Positions 11,401 through 23,420 of a DNA stretch of 64,000 nucleotides are shown piece after piece. The stretch spans positions 1,736,001 through 1,800,000 of the forward strand of contig OZ020255.1 in NCBI GenBank assembly GCA_963971285.1, in the 5' to 3' direction. The notes beneath the pieces were generated by a model. The model worked only from the letters and a program-made list of their open reading frames with translations. It did no database searches and was not told the DNA's origin. The position numbers were made by a program, and so were the translations under genes. How positions within the stretch are numbered: the first letter of the stretch is position 1; the number at the start of each line of letters is the position of its first letter. The DNA comes from Astropecten irregularis (Eukaryota > Echinodermata > Asteroidea > Paxillosida > Astropectinidae).

Positions 11401-14400
11401 TTGGCTGGCATACTGATTTTACTTACAAAGGTTTTTAGTGCTTAAGCACCTCTATGAAATTGGTCCCTGGTCGTTCTTCACTAAGTCCTTTCTTACTGTA
11501 ATGCGACATGTAAGGTCACTGACATTAAGAAAAGTTTGTGCAACAAAGCCATATCTTCACCCATAGATTATAGATTTGATATCTTCATCAGGGAACTTCT
11601 GACACAAAAATCTGTAAAAACCAAAATCGAATCTGAATCCGAAAAACAAGACAACAGCGTAATAACTTTGGAACAACCCCCTTGCACCGATGCGCCAATT
11701 GTTTTGTAAAATCAATTCAGAAAAGAAGAAAGGAGTAAGACCCAGTCACACAGTAGTACAGTGAAAAAAGTTCAGGTCTAGTAAAATGCTTCAGCTACTA
11801 GACCTGCTGTCCAGTGCTTCGTTTCACAAAATTCAAGCCCCGAGTACAGTGTCATCCTTGATTCTCTAAGATGTTTGCGGTATGTAGTGAACTCTATCTT
11901 CAACACCCGTGCAGACTTACTTGTTTCTGGACAGAATAGCACACTGCTGGTCACACTCCAATCTGTAGGTATAACAAAATATGTATTGAGTTTTTGTGTG
12001 CTTTGAAGCAGCCGGAGCTGTATACTCCCCAGGGAGTTGAGATTGTTTCAGGAATGATAATGTAGCCCCATGACCAGGGATAATGATAATATAATCATAA
12101 TAATGGGCATTTATATAGCGCCTTTACCAAGATCAAAGCACTGTCCGAGGAAAAAAACAAACAAGTAGATACATAGAGCAGCTGCGCAGGGCTACGGAGA
12201 CGGTGAAAAGAGGACAGTTTGGAGAAGTTTCTTGAAAACTGAGATAGATGATGCGTCTCTGACATGTAATGAAATTTGTGTTCAACTCCCTAGCTATAGG
12301 ACCAGAGGTTGATTTCACGAAGCCTTACAATCAATCGTAACTCGAGTTATCGAGGATAACCCATCGTATCCCTACGTAGGGCTGCAATGCATCACAAGTC
12401 CTACGATTGATAGTAAGTTACGATGAGTTTGGTGAAATCGACACCAGATGTCATCCTTCATAAATCCTTCGGTTATCCTTCGTAAATTTGAGTTACGATC
12501 GATCGTAGGACTTCGTGAAATTGACCCCAGCAGTGGAAAAAGCTTCCTCACTTGTACTGTTATGCGCATAGAGTTTGAAAAAGAAAACAGAGCTTCAGCA
12601 TCAATGAAAATTCACAACCTATATTTTCAGCCGAAGCTGAGATTTGAGAAAGGCTCCGGTCTGTATTAGTTGCCTTTTATGACCTCTACTTACAGTTTAA
12701 CCTTTGACCTTCAGTTATTCTAAACTCACTGTCTTTGTTTCTTGCTGTTTCTGAGGGCCATGAGTTGACTGATGTCCACATCTTCTCCGGACTGGCTACC
12801 CTGACCGGCCAGGGTGGATGTCGCAAGTCTGGACAGGATCCAAAAATAATCAGATATGGCTCATCAGAATTTGTATAAAAAGCAGTCTTTGACCAATGTC
12901 TAGTACACTGCCTTATTCTATGTCATTTGTACAGTCAATGTCTGAAGTCCCCAGTCTAAAGAATACCACTTCAATCCATACAAAAAAGTTAAGGGTAAGA
13001 AAATGACTTCATATGTAGTTGATAATTTGCAAGATTTCCAAAATTGTGTAATTCGTCGATGCATTGGACTCCTGATGACCTGCTTTTCAAAACCCTGTCT
13101 GCACATGCCAGATTTAAAGTACATTTTGAAAAGGTTAAAACAAAGAGGTTGTAGCACTTTCACAATGTTACTCTTTTTTTCTTTTTTTTAAATAACTAAT
13201 AGTTCTGTGGCTTTGAAAAGAACCATTTTCTTTATAAAAAGAACCATGTTATAAAAAGCCATTTTCATTTTTGAAGCGGTTTTTTAACAAATCCACAAAC
13301 TTAGCAAGATTTAACATATAGTGGAACGCCACTATAACAAACACCGTTAAACTGAACATTTGGCTATACCGAATATCATCCTCGGCTCCCAATATTTGTG
13401 TACAATGTACACTATAACAAACAATTTCTGTGCATCCCGGCATGTTCGTTATAGTGGCGTTCCACTGTACCATGACATAACTTATATGAGATTCTGACAC
13501 TGCAAACACTTTTTCATCAGTGTACTTCTGCTACAAGCAGCCTTAAATCTTATTTTAAAATAATGTTCATTACATTTACAATACCTTGGCACCCTGTATT
13601 GCAGAATGCATATCTGGTGATTTCTGAAGCATAATATATACATGCATGATGTAGGTTGAATATGTCTCCACAGGGACATTCTAAAGGTGTACAGGTCTCC
13701 ACAAGTTTTTCATGAAACTAATATTTGGAATAGGGCTCCGCGCTCGAGCTATATATAGAATAAGTCCTTTATATCGACAGCTACAATGTACAGTTACCCA
13801 GATGTTCGGACGAACATCACAACATTTACGTGTAAGTTAATTGGGCAACGTGCGACTTGTTTGTCCAAACTTCTGAATGTGACGTCATGAGCACGGAGCC
13901 CTATTAAATAAAAAAGGAGGAATTTCCAAGGTACAGTATACTTATCTGTTACAAAGAGACATATTTTATATAAGAGACGTTTGCTAGAAATTTCAACCCT
14001 GGAAAGTGATTCTATTTCAAATGGGAGCGATTTCAATTCTGCTCTTCGGAGAGTGTTCATTAGTACACAAGAACAAAGCCATGTCTCCACAAGGATACAA
14101 ATTCTGGTATGTACATGTTTGTACAGATCAAGTTTGGGCGTACCATTTTTAAAATCTGGCCCTAAAATGGAAAGCTTTGGTTGGGTGAGAATGAAATGTT
14201 CTTACCTCTGGAAGGCTTCAGTTAGCCTGGCATTATCCCCACCCTGGAGACACTGCATGGACTCAGAGCGATTGCCACAGGCACAACGGATGACAAACTT
14301 AGCCTTGCATTGGCTGGACGGGCAGGGCGCCCTAACGTGGCACCGGGCGGAGCACTGGTGGCCGCACTCGGGGCGGGGCGCCAGGCAAGGCTGCTTGCAC

Positions 14401-17400
14401 TCCTCACAGCTGCCCTGACGACAGAAAATACGCAAGAAAAATCAGAGCAATTAATTATCAACAATTTGACAATGTCACATATGACACTAATTCAGATCTT
14501 TATAGGGTTAGTTTCCCCATGATAACTATCTTTAAGGCAGCGTACATGATTTGAAAGCTTCCAAAACAAAATTATTGAGTTTGAGACAGAAAATGGACTC
14601 AACAGTTCGTAAACAGTGCAAACAGTCACCATGGGAAATCTTGGTTCTTCAGATGCCGTTTTTTTCAAGGAAATAAAGATTTAGTGTCTTTTAAAAAGAT
14701 CCGAACAATTACGCAGCATTTCGAAAGTGTGGTGTAACAGTGAAGGATTCGGAGGGGCAAGATTATTTCGGCAGTATTTCTGCTATCCAGATGAACAAAG
14801 CGTAAAAAGGTACATGAAACAATGTCTGTAAGGAAGTTTAAGACCTTCACTTCTGTTTAAGTACCAAATTCAGCCAAAACGCACATCTTTGCAAATCCTA
14901 CTATGCTTCCTTTAACTCCTGTTTTGTATTAACTGAAAGTCTTTCTCTCTTATTTGGGACAAATTGAAGAAACCATTCTAAAGGAGCTTCAGGGTTTTTC
15001 TTTTTTTATTCGTCCTGATATTTTCCATGTTTACTTATTCCTTATCCCTTGCTCTGGGCATTCAAATCAAAGCGGCATTAAATAGCAGTGTCAGGGGCAA
15101 ATTTAAGAAACTAATTTTTGTACTGTTTAATCCGTGAGCCATTTCAAACTTTCTTTGGAGTTAGGAGGGCCTGACGCGTTTTGATCCTAGCAGGATCTTT
15201 ATAGAAGGCTAAATGTTATGTTCTTGTCCTCTTGTCATTTAGCTTCAATAAAGATCCTGCTAGAATCATAATGTGTCAGGCCCTCCTAACTCCAAGCATG
15301 TTATAAATTTCAGGCCATTATTTTGGCCGATGAGCAGTTTGTAGCAGTTCATTACTTGTATTGACAATAATCTTATGTTGGTTAACTGATGGTCTGACAT
15401 TTTCTGCTACCGACAGGGATACTGTTAGGGTTTTTCAGTCCTCCTTAATACCTTGTGGCAGATCATGGAGCAGGTATGCATGATGCAGGGAAGTTTCTTG
15501 CCGCACGGATGGCCGCACGATATGTCTTTGATGTGACAGGGAATGTTGTATCGCTTCTGTATTAAAAAAAAACACAATCAGAGAAGTCATTCTTATATCT
15601 TAAGAGCTGATTACCATATATTACAATAGTCTCCACAGGGGAAATGGATCATAAACCACAAATTACCATACAAACCACACTATGGTGTATTGTGGTATTC
15701 GGGATACCACACTTACCACAGGAAAAACCATGTGTGATTAACTATGCTATGCGGGAAGATGAGGCTTAATGTAACACAAGATTATTAATGGTTTAAAGGT
15801 ACAGTACAGGATTGGTAACATATCCAAACAGAAATGTTCACAGATTTACAATTAACTTTTAGGGAATGAAGATGGTGCTGGTAGAAACATGCCGTTAAAA
15901 TATTTCCATCTGAAATGCTGTGTTTATCCAAACTTGTGTTTTCCAGAATTTTCCGGGTTTTCCAGGGTTTTCCATGACTGTGGAAACCCTGAAATGTGTA
16001 TACATGTCCCATTTGTTTGCCATACCTCATGGTTCCCCATACACATCTTGGATGTCAGCTCGGCACATGGTGGACAGATATCCTCACTGTGGCATGTATG
16101 GCGGACCGGGTGCTCGCAGTCATGCCGCCGGGCACACACTTTGTTACACTCGGGAGGCTTGGTACCACACGGGATGGGTGGCATCATGACGGAGGCCCCA
16201 CAGTGACACGAGAACTCGTCAAAACCTAAGCGAGGAGAAAAACAACATGCCAAGTGGAGCACTGTGTGTGATATAGCAGATCCACAACATTTATTTAAGC
16301 ATGAAAAGTCTTCCTTGATCAAACAGGATTGCCAACCAAATGTTCATGTGATGTTTACTGCTTTTGACTTGTATTCGGTCACTGTTTGCTGAGAGTAACA
16401 GTCACAAGGAGTTTTGGCTGGCATACTGATTTTATCTATCAATGGTTTTGATGCTTAAGCAATTTTTGGTGCTTAAACAGCTCCATGAAATTGACCCAAG
16501 ATGTTTACAAATGTTTCCCCTCATGTTTGAAGCGATGATAACTTATTTTCCCCATTCAAATGACAGAGCACAAGATTAATGCGTATAAAATAAATAAAAT
16601 GTCGAAAGTCTTACTGGCGTTGAGACAGCGTACACAGTTGCCTGGGTGACACATCTCCTCACAGCGATGGAGATTGCAGTTCAGCATCCGTCCACATACC
16701 TGTCCACATTGATGCTCCTTATCCTGGGGGGATGGAGGACAAAATACACCACTCAATATCAACCAAATACAAAAGCCCACTTATGGGGTGCTGTGGCCTA
16801 GTGGTCTGGTGTGTTGTACTCAAATACTTTTTAATTAATATAATCATCAAATTATCAGGGAAACTGGGAAACTGACTGAAATTAGAGTCGTTGAACAAAG
16901 TGAACAAAGAAAAATGGAACCCAGGTTGCAGCATTGCTGCATATATTGGTGAAAAGATCCCTGGGGTATGGCGGTGTGTACGTGGTTTCATGGCTTCTGA
17001 CTGCCAAACGAACAAAGATAATTGACTATTTGGGACACCATCAACGTAGGGCTGTATGGCTCAGTTGGTAGAGCGCCTGTACGGTATTCAGGAGGTCACC
17101 AGTTCGAGGCCCCGGTTCAATGACTAAAAAAAAGAGATAGAAAATTCCTCTGATAGGCTTTGAGTCTTGGCATACATACCAAACAGCATCGATTGCCGCA
17201 CTTGTGTTTGCCGCAGTGCTTCTTCTTGGTGCACTTACGATCGCAGGACATGGCGGCTTGACCCGTGCGAGGATCCAGGGCTTGCACCAGCTCCCGGCAC
17301 TGGACGTCGATCATGCGATGACCGCACCGGCATCGCACTGTGGAGGACAGCGAGCAAGGAGGGCAATCTCCCTCGTGGCAGTCGGCCTTGCAGGTGTGTA

Positions 17401-20400
17401 CGTCTGAGATGCGCAGAGAGAGAAAATTTGGGGGGATTGAACAATTTGGCAGGGTTTGGCTACAAATACCTTTCTCCAAATAAGATGTGGCATTATAGCA
17501 TACAAGGAAATACATGAATTCCCTTTCGCAAGTAAATCTAACCAAACAATACAAAACAACTTTCATTTTGTCCAAACAAGAGTCTCTTCATTGGCCCAAC
17601 CTAAAAAGTAAGTAAGTGTGCTGGGTGGCATGGGCGTAGATCCCGGGGGGGCTAGGGGGGTTGCAACCCCCCCATGTTTTCACTTTTTATATATATATAA
17701 AAAATCATTTTGTGCACAAACGTATATGGAAGCACGACCCAGCTACACGATCAACCCCCCCAGGTCTGAGGACGTGTCTACACTACTGCTGGGTGGTCTA
17801 GTGGTATGACATGGTCGTGGGTTTGAATCCCACCTGAGCCAGAGCATGATTTTATCATTTGCACTCAACAACACTAAGAATGCAGTACTGAGGTTGGTGA
17901 AGAGCAAGCCTAATTTGCATAATTCTGTCTCCCAGACGAAAAATGAAAAAGTAACCCACAATGGAAAGCCATATGGTTTAAAAGTTTTACAATTTTCATA
18001 TTATTCTGTCATTCGTAATTTCCATGGAACGAAAGTATGGTAAAGGTTTAACAGCGAAAAAAACAAAGCAACATGGCTGTTTGACATCCCATCTGTCAAA
18101 AACTGCCACTGTTTGAAACCGGGGGCCGATTTCACTAACGCTTTGCGATCATCACTAAAGCCCAAATCCAGCGCTAAACGGAAAATCGATCACTACTTTA
18201 TGTAACAATTTTCCCAGGGGCCGATTTCACTAACGCTTTGTGATCATCGCTAAAGCCCAAATCCATCGCTAAACGGAAAATCGATCCCTACTTTATGTAG
18301 CAATTTTCCCAGGGGCCGATTTCACTAATGCTTTGCGATCATCGCTAAAGCCCAAATCCATCGCTAAACGGAAAATCGATCACTACATTATGTAACAATT
18401 TTCCCAGGGGCCGATTTCACTAACGCTTTGTGATCATCGCTAAAGCCCAAATCCATCGCTAAACGGAAAATCGATCGCTACTTTGTGTAGCAATTTTCCG
18501 TTTAGCGATGGATTTGGGCTTTGGGTAATATTTTGTTTGCTTAAAACCTTTCAACGACTCGTTGACGAGATCAACTTACCATCCCCTCCACATCTGAGCG
18601 GTTTACCACACACATTCCGACAGGTCGGGATAGGATCGAGGCAAGTCTCACGGCCTGAACCGTCCGTCGCTGCCAAGTCCGACAGTTTGGTCTGACCACA
18701 AGGACAGTGGGTGACCAGGTCGGGGTTCAGAGGGCAAGGGTCACAAGACCCCTGATGGCAGGGGCTCTTGCAGGTGTGGTTGCCACAAGATAGTGTCCTG
18801 GAAGAAAATGAAGATTGTTAAGACAGAAATGTGATGAGGTCAAAATATATACTGCCTTAATTTTGCTACCGCCACTTTGTGTATTACATGAAATGAAGGG
18901 CTTGAGATACATGGCGAAGCTGGAGCCTTGCTTCGGCTTCGTCATTATGTGCATAATCATTATTTGATAAGCAAACATGCCATGCTGCTGTCAGGGCTCT
19001 TGTTCTTTCCAGACTGGACTACTGCAATAGTCTTTTCAGTGTTCTTAGACCGGCTTCAGAGACTACAGAATTCAGCTGCTAGGCTTGTTTTCTCTGCTCC
19101 CCTTCGGAATCTCACAGATTCTCTCCGACTGGAGCTCCATTGGTTGCCTGTAGGGCAGAGGATAGCCTTCAAAATTCTGCTGTTAGTCTTCAAGTCTCTC
19201 AACCACCAAAGTCCGGAGTACATTGATAACATTCTAATTCGTCGTTCTTAAGTCCTTAATACTCGTTCATCCTCATCTATCTGGCTTACTCAGCGCCTTT
19301 CCAAGAGACGTGCAGGTGAAACGTCCTTCCCTGTGGCTGCTGCAAAACGCTATGGAATCACCTACCTACAGCAGTGAAGATGGCCTCCTCTGTTGACCAG
19401 TTCAAGGAAGACATTAAATCCCATCTTTTTTGCTAAGAGGACAATGGATTGCATGGACTAGGCTGATCATTTTGAGGTGTTGAAGTACTGTTTTAGTCGC
19501 CCAAACATGGAGAAATGTGTGCACAGCGCTTTGTAACCGAAAGGAAAAGGCGCTATATCAAATGACTATTGGATTGGATTGGATTTGGTTTTCTTTTAAT
19601 ATAGAAGAAGCATGGATGCAATATTTGGACTTTATTCTGACTGACCTGTCACATGGGTCTTGGCATGAGTACTGCCCAGGACCATCCTTGAGCAGGTTAC
19701 CGTCATCATCCAAGCTGCACAGCACCACCTTGGATGTCTTGCCACAGTAGCACTCTAAATACACACCAATAAACAACAACTTTGTTATACACTGTACGAA
19801 ATACAGTGCAAATGTCTCCTTGTGCTAGCATTCTTCAAAGTGCAGCTAAAAGGTAAGCAATGTTTCTCTGCCTTCGACAACAGATAAAATTGATTATAAA
19901 AGGTAATATCAAGACAGATATAGTAAAAGCATTCCTAAAAATTTACAAATCCCATACGGGGCCAACTGTTTGAGAAAACAGTGAAAAACACCCGAAATTT
20001 TTTTTCTTTCACCATTATTTTTTATCTTTTAAAGATTTAAAGATTTGTGGTTGTTGTTTTACTAATTTCTGGATAAATACACCATTTCATGCAAACAAAT
20101 TTCAATGGTATGTTTCTACCAGCACCATCTTTATACCCTGTAAGTTATAGGTAAGTTATAGGTAAATCTGTGAACATTTCTGTTTTGCTTTCCTACCAAA
20201 TTAGATACTACCTTTAAGTGTAAATGCATTTCAACACTCGTGGTGCGATACCTCTGTATGATCAACTATACTTGATGCACTATCCGTACAGCTATAAATT
20301 GTCTATGCTAACAAAGAAGAAGTTCTAATCCTGCCACAGCCATGTTTTATTTTGCTATTATGGCATTCGGGAAAAGTATCTCAACATATGGTGGGAAGAG

Positions 20401-23400
20401 TGCAGCTAAGAAGCTATCATAACATTTCATTTCTACCTTGTAGTAACTCCAATTGGCACGGTTCGCAGCCTCCCTCATGGCAGACGGCTTCGCAAGAATG
20501 CGCTCCGCAGTTCAGTTTCTTCCCACACTCTGCCTGGCAGCGTACCACCTGTGCCGTCCCACACCTTATAGTCTGCTTGGTCTTCTTGCACAGGCAGGGC
20601 TGCTGGATGCTGGCCGGGCAGGGCGGGCAGGGTCCAGGGTGGCACAGGATATTACAAGGGTGAATGCAGTTGGTCTTGGCTCGCCGGCGACGGCAGACCT
20701 CACCACAGCTGTGTGGCATCTCACCAGGGTGGTGCGGGGGGTCCCGCTGCTTGCCACAGAAGCACTTGTAGGCATAGGGGATGGGTAGGGAAACGTTGCG
20801 GCACATCGGACACTGCCAGCCATCTGAATCTTGAAATATAAAAAAAAAATACCCCAAAATATAATAAATTGTTCTGACAGTGCAATAATATTATACTCAC
20901 AAAATGTAAAAGCAGTTTATAAGTACCACTCTTTTTAAACAATCATTTCCTCTGTACCTTTAACTCAAGACAAGAGCTGTTTTCCAAACATTACCGCAAT
21001 CTCCACAGGGGAACTGGATCATAAACCACGCATTTACCACACAAACCACACTGTGGTGTATTGGTATTCAGGATACCACACTTATAAAAAAAAAACAATG
21101 TGTTGTAAACTGGAATCATCAAATAACCACAAGGGAAACTTGAATTTAAAGTCATTGAAAAGTGAACAAAGTAAACTTGACTTAAGCGGGATTCAAACCG
21201 ACGACCTCCTGAATACCGTACAGGCGCTCTACCAACTGAGCTATCCAGCCCTATGTTGGTGGTGTCCCTAATAGTCAACGTAGGGCTGGACAGCTCAGGA
21301 CAGCTCAACGAGAGCGCATGTACGATATTCAGGAGGTCGCTGGTTCGAATCCCGCTTCAGTCATGTCAGTCAATTAATCTTTGTTGTAAACTGTGTTATA
21401 CAGGTGGATTAGGGTTAAGACCAAGTATTTTTCTTGCACAAAGTAAACTTAAGCCGTCATTTTTGTGCAGTTTAACATACAACCTATTAGATTGTGCAAA
21501 AATGTTGTGTCTTAGAGAAACAACCTCTTATCTGTGAATGCTCTGAACAAAACAATAATTTAGCTTCAACTGCAGTTGCTTTCATGTTCTGCAGGTTTGG
21601 TTAGAAACCTAATTTGGAGTTTGTTTAAATGTCTTCCTCCAGGCCTCTAATAAAGACTCACTTTCGGCAGCCGCAGCCGCAGACTTGGCCCACTTCTTGA
21701 TGCACTTCATGTGGAAGACGGTGTAGCACTCTTGGCAGCTCCAGATGGCGGCTTCGCATCGGACCGTGTCACAGCAGACTGTACACTCATAGGAACCCTC
21801 CGTCAGCTGCTCGATCATGGAGCCCGTCTGGGTCTCTGTACTGCCCTGGAACTTGGGCCGGTTCCTGCCCTTAGCAGAGGCATTGTTTCTGTGTATCCGC
21901 AACGCAAAACTTGAAAGTTAGCTGTCAAAGTGGCAAGTTTATCGCAAAAAGCCAAAAACATCTACGATAACAGATGGCATTCTTGATTTTAAAATGTAAC
22001 TTTAGACCCCCCCTTTTGTCCTGATCCTCTCCTCCATTTATGTGCATCTTGTACTTGCATGTTCTTGACCTCTTGTCATTTAGCCTTAGAGAAAGATCCT
22101 GCTAGGATCGATACGCATCAGGCCCTCCTAACCCCCAGCACTAGACAAGATTGATAAAAACATGTCAGCTCATATACCACATGGAAAGGGGATTTTGAAG
22201 GATACAGCCCTTGGGTCGAACTTACAGGCCAACGGGATTGGTCTTTGTGAATCATTCCTAATTGCTTAGCTACATGTAGTTATGAGGTCACAATACAAAT
22301 CATTGGTAATAATGACAATTAACAGAAACTTTGGGATCAATCGTAGTGCATTGTGAAATCGATTTGAGAGCACAGAAATTTATAAAGGCCTTTTCACACT
22401 ATCTCCTTTTCGATCCGTGTTGAAACCAACCCGGATCCACCCCGGTTCAGCCCGGCAAGTTTGTGAACCAGATCTAACATGTGCCGAAGAGACGTAACGT
22501 TCACACTGCGTTTTTGGTGAACCGGCTCATACGACACAGATCATGGCAAAAAAAGCAGTTTGGGACCAGGTTGAAAATTCCCTTCCAAAGTTAGGCCCTC
22601 GTACCCATTTTGGCACGGGGTTGAAAAAGAGTGGAAAGGGCTGCAAAAAATCTTGGGGTTCGATCCAATTCCAACCCCGAGATTTTGCATGGTGTGCATG
22701 AAAAGCCCTTATCTCTACAAATGACCACAGACGGGTCACAAATTTGGTTTAAGGCCTAGAATGTTTGAAAATCAAACATTTTATTTGTAAGTACATGTAC
22801 CTGGTTTTCTGCTTAGCGGCACCGTATTTCTCATTTTTAGTGTTTGACGGATATTTGTCGGCCTTGCGGCGTTCCTGATGAGATTGGTCATTGGCAGGGC
22901 GCCCTCTATTGTCAAATGTACCGCCACTGCCGATCTGACTGTTGGGCGGCCCAGCGCTGAATGGTACGGATGCTCGGTCATAAAACATAGTCTGCTGTTG
23001 TGGGTGACCTCGGCCTCGGTATGGTCCCCTATGAGCCCTCACTCCACGACCTCTATTGACTCCACCGACCCCATGCTGGCCCTGACTGAAGAAATCTGGT
23101 GTGGAACCATCGGAGTTAACAAACTGTTGCTGGCTGAAATCAGCCACCGTCGGTGGTGGCTGGTACACAAAGTTGCCGCCGGCTCCGAAGGGCATCTGGT
23201 TGGAATTGGGTGGGGGCCTGCCACGGCCCCTCCTGCCAAAGGGGCGACCGTGGGCCTGGCGGGATCTGTAGACTGGCTCTGGAGGGCCATAATTCTGGTT
23301 GAGCATGTACTGCTGGTAGGGCTGTATGTTATGCTGTCCCGTGTACTGGTACTGTTGGTATGACGGTGATGGAAATGATCTGAAGTTCGGCTCTTTCCCC

Positions 23401-23420
23401 TGTGTATTGGATTCTGCCAT
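8461..23420 (-). CDS. NFX1: NFX1-type zinc finger transcription and RNA regulator, 16 coding exons
   Basis: The exons, read downward, are 23420-22801 (exon starts at 23442), 21888-21662, 20829-20437, 19754-19646, 18797-18580, 17403-17180, 16723-16615, 16225-16026, 15556-15452, 14414-14206, 12828-12730, 11962-11921, 10724-10638, 10164-10098, 9473-9328 and 8578-8461. Every junction is GT/AG and the phases match throughout, giving 2973 nt (about 990 residues; human is about 1,120). The 20829 acceptor has an in-frame alternative at 20823. The first 206 residues are low complexity and rich in Q, G, P and RG. A RING-type Cys/His domain starts at C242 (C-x2-C). A long run of NF-X1 zinc fingers follows (repeated C-x3-H-x-C-x3-C-style motifs). 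The R3H domain is near 917-965 (H-R-R-V-V-H, then S-Y-D-x-E-P-K-R-N). Family members bind the MHC class II X-box, act in E3 ligase regulation and bind RNA with PABP. The ATG exon is preceded by a polypyrimidine tract and AG, so an upstream exon exists. That exon could be coding, because no stop separates the acceptor from the ATG. Confidence 0.95.
8840..9060. repeat. Dispersed repeat G in the last NFX1 intron
   Basis: The stretch around 8940-9040 (TTACATGGTG...CGTTCGCACTTCTCG) is repeated in inverted orientation at about 31400-31510 within CCDC47. The copies share GTACGAACGATTCTTACATG. Confidence 0.6.
9823..10004 (+). mobile_element. S1 tRNA-derived SINE
   Basis: A leader from TGATCCTTGGGGTATGG is followed by the tRNA-like part: box A near 9900 (AGCTAAGTTGGTAGAGCGC) and box B GTTCGAATCC at about 9947. 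A tail of TTCACTTTTCAATGA follows. It lies in the NFX1 intron between the exons at 9473 and 10098. Confidence 0.75.
10290..10510. mobile_element. Family E MITE
   Basis: It is bounded by TTTCTCAAAGCTCGG and the inverted GCTTTGAGAAAGGCTC. The core GTGAATCCATTCTAAAATTA is shared with the other family E copies. Confidence 0.65.
10778..11470. mobile_element. Family B elements with a nested family A insertion
   Basis: A family B end (CCAATTTCATAGATCTGCTT) is cut at 10798 by a family A element and resumes at about 11163 with TTAGCACGAACAATC. A second, more complete family B copy follows to 11470 (CTCTATGAAATTGGTCCC). Confidence 0.65.
10798..11163. mobile_element. Family A TTAA-type MITE
   Basis: The ends AGGTAATATCATACTTTGG and CCAAAGTATGATTCTACCT are inverted and sit between TTAA-like bases. 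The overall fold is palindromic. The internal GATCTTTTAAAAGATC is a perfect palindrome. The TTAA target suggests piggyBac- or Kolobok-type mobilisation (inference). Confidence 0.75.
12000..12150 (-). mobile_element. Tail of a LINE/SINE element
   Basis: It contains GGGCATTTATATAGCGCCTT next to an ATT-rich simple repeat and a GGAGTTGAGATTGTTTCAGG segment. Both are shared with the element at 7333-7976. Confidence 0.55.
12310..12535. mobile_element. Family F foldback MITE
   Basis: It runs from GTTGATTTCACGAAGCCTTA to the inverted GGACTTCGTGAAATTGACCC. The arms carry the ACGATTGATAG and ATCGATCGTAGG motifs. Copies are at 30697 and 56123. Confidence 0.65.
13320..13471. mobile_element. Pogo/Tc1-mariner-like MITE
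   Basis: About 150 bp with inverted ends TAGTGGAACGCCACTATAAC and GTTATAGTGGCGTTCCACTG, flanked by TA on both sides. The CAGTGGAAC...TATAACGAAC style of terminus is typical of pogo/Tigger non-autonomous elements. Confidence 0.7.
14535..14915. mobile_element. Family C MITE
   Basis: It opens AAGGCAGCGTACATGATTTG and closes GCAAATCCTACTATGCTTCC. The interior ACAGAAAATGGACTCAACAG is shared with the copy at 3345. Confidence 0.65.
15158..15296. repeat. Long hairpin repeat
   Basis: TTGGAGTTAGGAGGGCCTGA returns inverted as TCAGGCCCTCCTAACTCCAA, with GATCCTAGCAGGATCTTT motifs between. Single arms of the same repeat occur at about 9585-9670 and 22065-22140. Confidence 0.65.
15605..15740. repeat. Dispersed repeat, copy 1
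   Basis: GTCTCCACAGGGGAAATGG, then GGATCATAAACCACA, then GGTATTCGGGATACCACACT. The same order of motifs is found at 20985-21080. The class is unknown. Confidence 0.5.
15797..15920. mobile_element. Half of a family A MITE
   Basis: Only the arm with CCAAACAGAAATGTTCACAG, AGATGGTGCTGGTAGAAAC and GAAATGCTGTGTTTATCC is present. The other arm is missing. Confidence 0.55.
16285..16500. mobile_element. Family B MITE, variant
   Basis: It contains the variant core TTTTGACTTGTATTCGGTCA and ends GCTCCATGAAATTGACCC. It is the same variant as at 11240-11470 and 58050-59045. Confidence 0.6.
16955..17135 (+). mobile_element. S1 tRNA-derived SINE
   Basis: Leader GATCCCTGGGGTATGGCG, box A GGCTCAGTTGGTAGAGCGCC and a decayed box B (GTTCGAGGCC). 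A minus-strand S1 tail piece precedes it at about 16845-16915. Confidence 0.7.
17640..17960 (+). mobile_element. tRNA-related SINE of a second type
   Basis: Box A-like TGGTCTAGTGGTATGAC and box B GGTTTGAATCC lie at 17790-17850. A G-run/C-run hairpin and a TA-repeat precede them at 17645-17700. Its minus frame (W-D-S-N-P-R-P) is a common SINE by-product and not a gene. Confidence 0.55.
18117..18515. repeat. Tandem array of about 98-bp units, four copies
   Basis: Each unit starts GGGGCCGATTTCACTAACGC and contains GCCCAAATCCATCGCTAAAC. Copies start near 18120, 18217, 18313 and 18409. The last is followed by an inverted arm (CCGTTTAGCGATGGATTTGG). It looks like a foldback MITE whose left arm has been amplified in tandem. 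Confidence 0.8.
18983..19590 (+). pseudogene. 3' end of a non-LTR (L2/CR1-like) retrotransposon
   Basis: The translation shows the end of a reverse transcriptase: S-R-L-D-Y-C-N, then R-L-Q-x-L-Q-N-x-A-A-R-L, then L-H-W-L-P-V. This frame ends at 19251. Further motifs (F-P-V-A-A-A, then S-S-R-K-T-L) continue in shifted frames. The 3' end near 19560-19590 is a short ATTGG repeat after a GGCGCTATATCAAATG segment. It is frame-disrupted and dead, and lies in an NFX1 intron. Confidence 0.8.
19896..20220. mobile_element. Family A MITE
   Basis: The motifs AAAAGGTAATATCAAGACAG, GGATAAATACACCATTTCA and GTTTCTACCAGCACCATC end in ATACTACCTTTAA. It is shortened in the left arm. Confidence 0.65.
21108..21279 (-). 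mobile_element. S1 SINE, minus orientation
   Basis: On the minus strand, box A is GGCTCAGTTGGTAGAGCGC-like (near 21225-21245) and box B is around 21190. The tail is TTCACTTTTCAATGAC. It lies head to head with the next S1 copy. Confidence 0.7.
21275..21385 (+). mobile_element. S1 SINE, plus orientation
   Basis: ACGTAGGGCTGGACAGCTC is followed by an inserted repeat of GGACAGCTCA and then box B GGTTCGAATCCCG. Box A is disrupted, so it is probably inactive. Confidence 0.65.
22385..22712. mobile_element. Family D-like element
   Basis: It starts AAAGGCCTTTTCACAC and ends near CATGAAAAGCCCTTAT. The interior, with GATCCGTGTTGAAACC and CCGGTTCAGCCCGG, differs from other family D copies. Confidence 0.45.

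Noticed and set aside
13981-14522. Plus-strand frame of 145 codons
   Set aside because: Antisense of the NFX1 exon 14414-14206.
17743-17961. 72-codon minus-strand frame with W-D-S-N-P-R-P
   Set aside because: Typical by-product of a tRNA-derived SINE.
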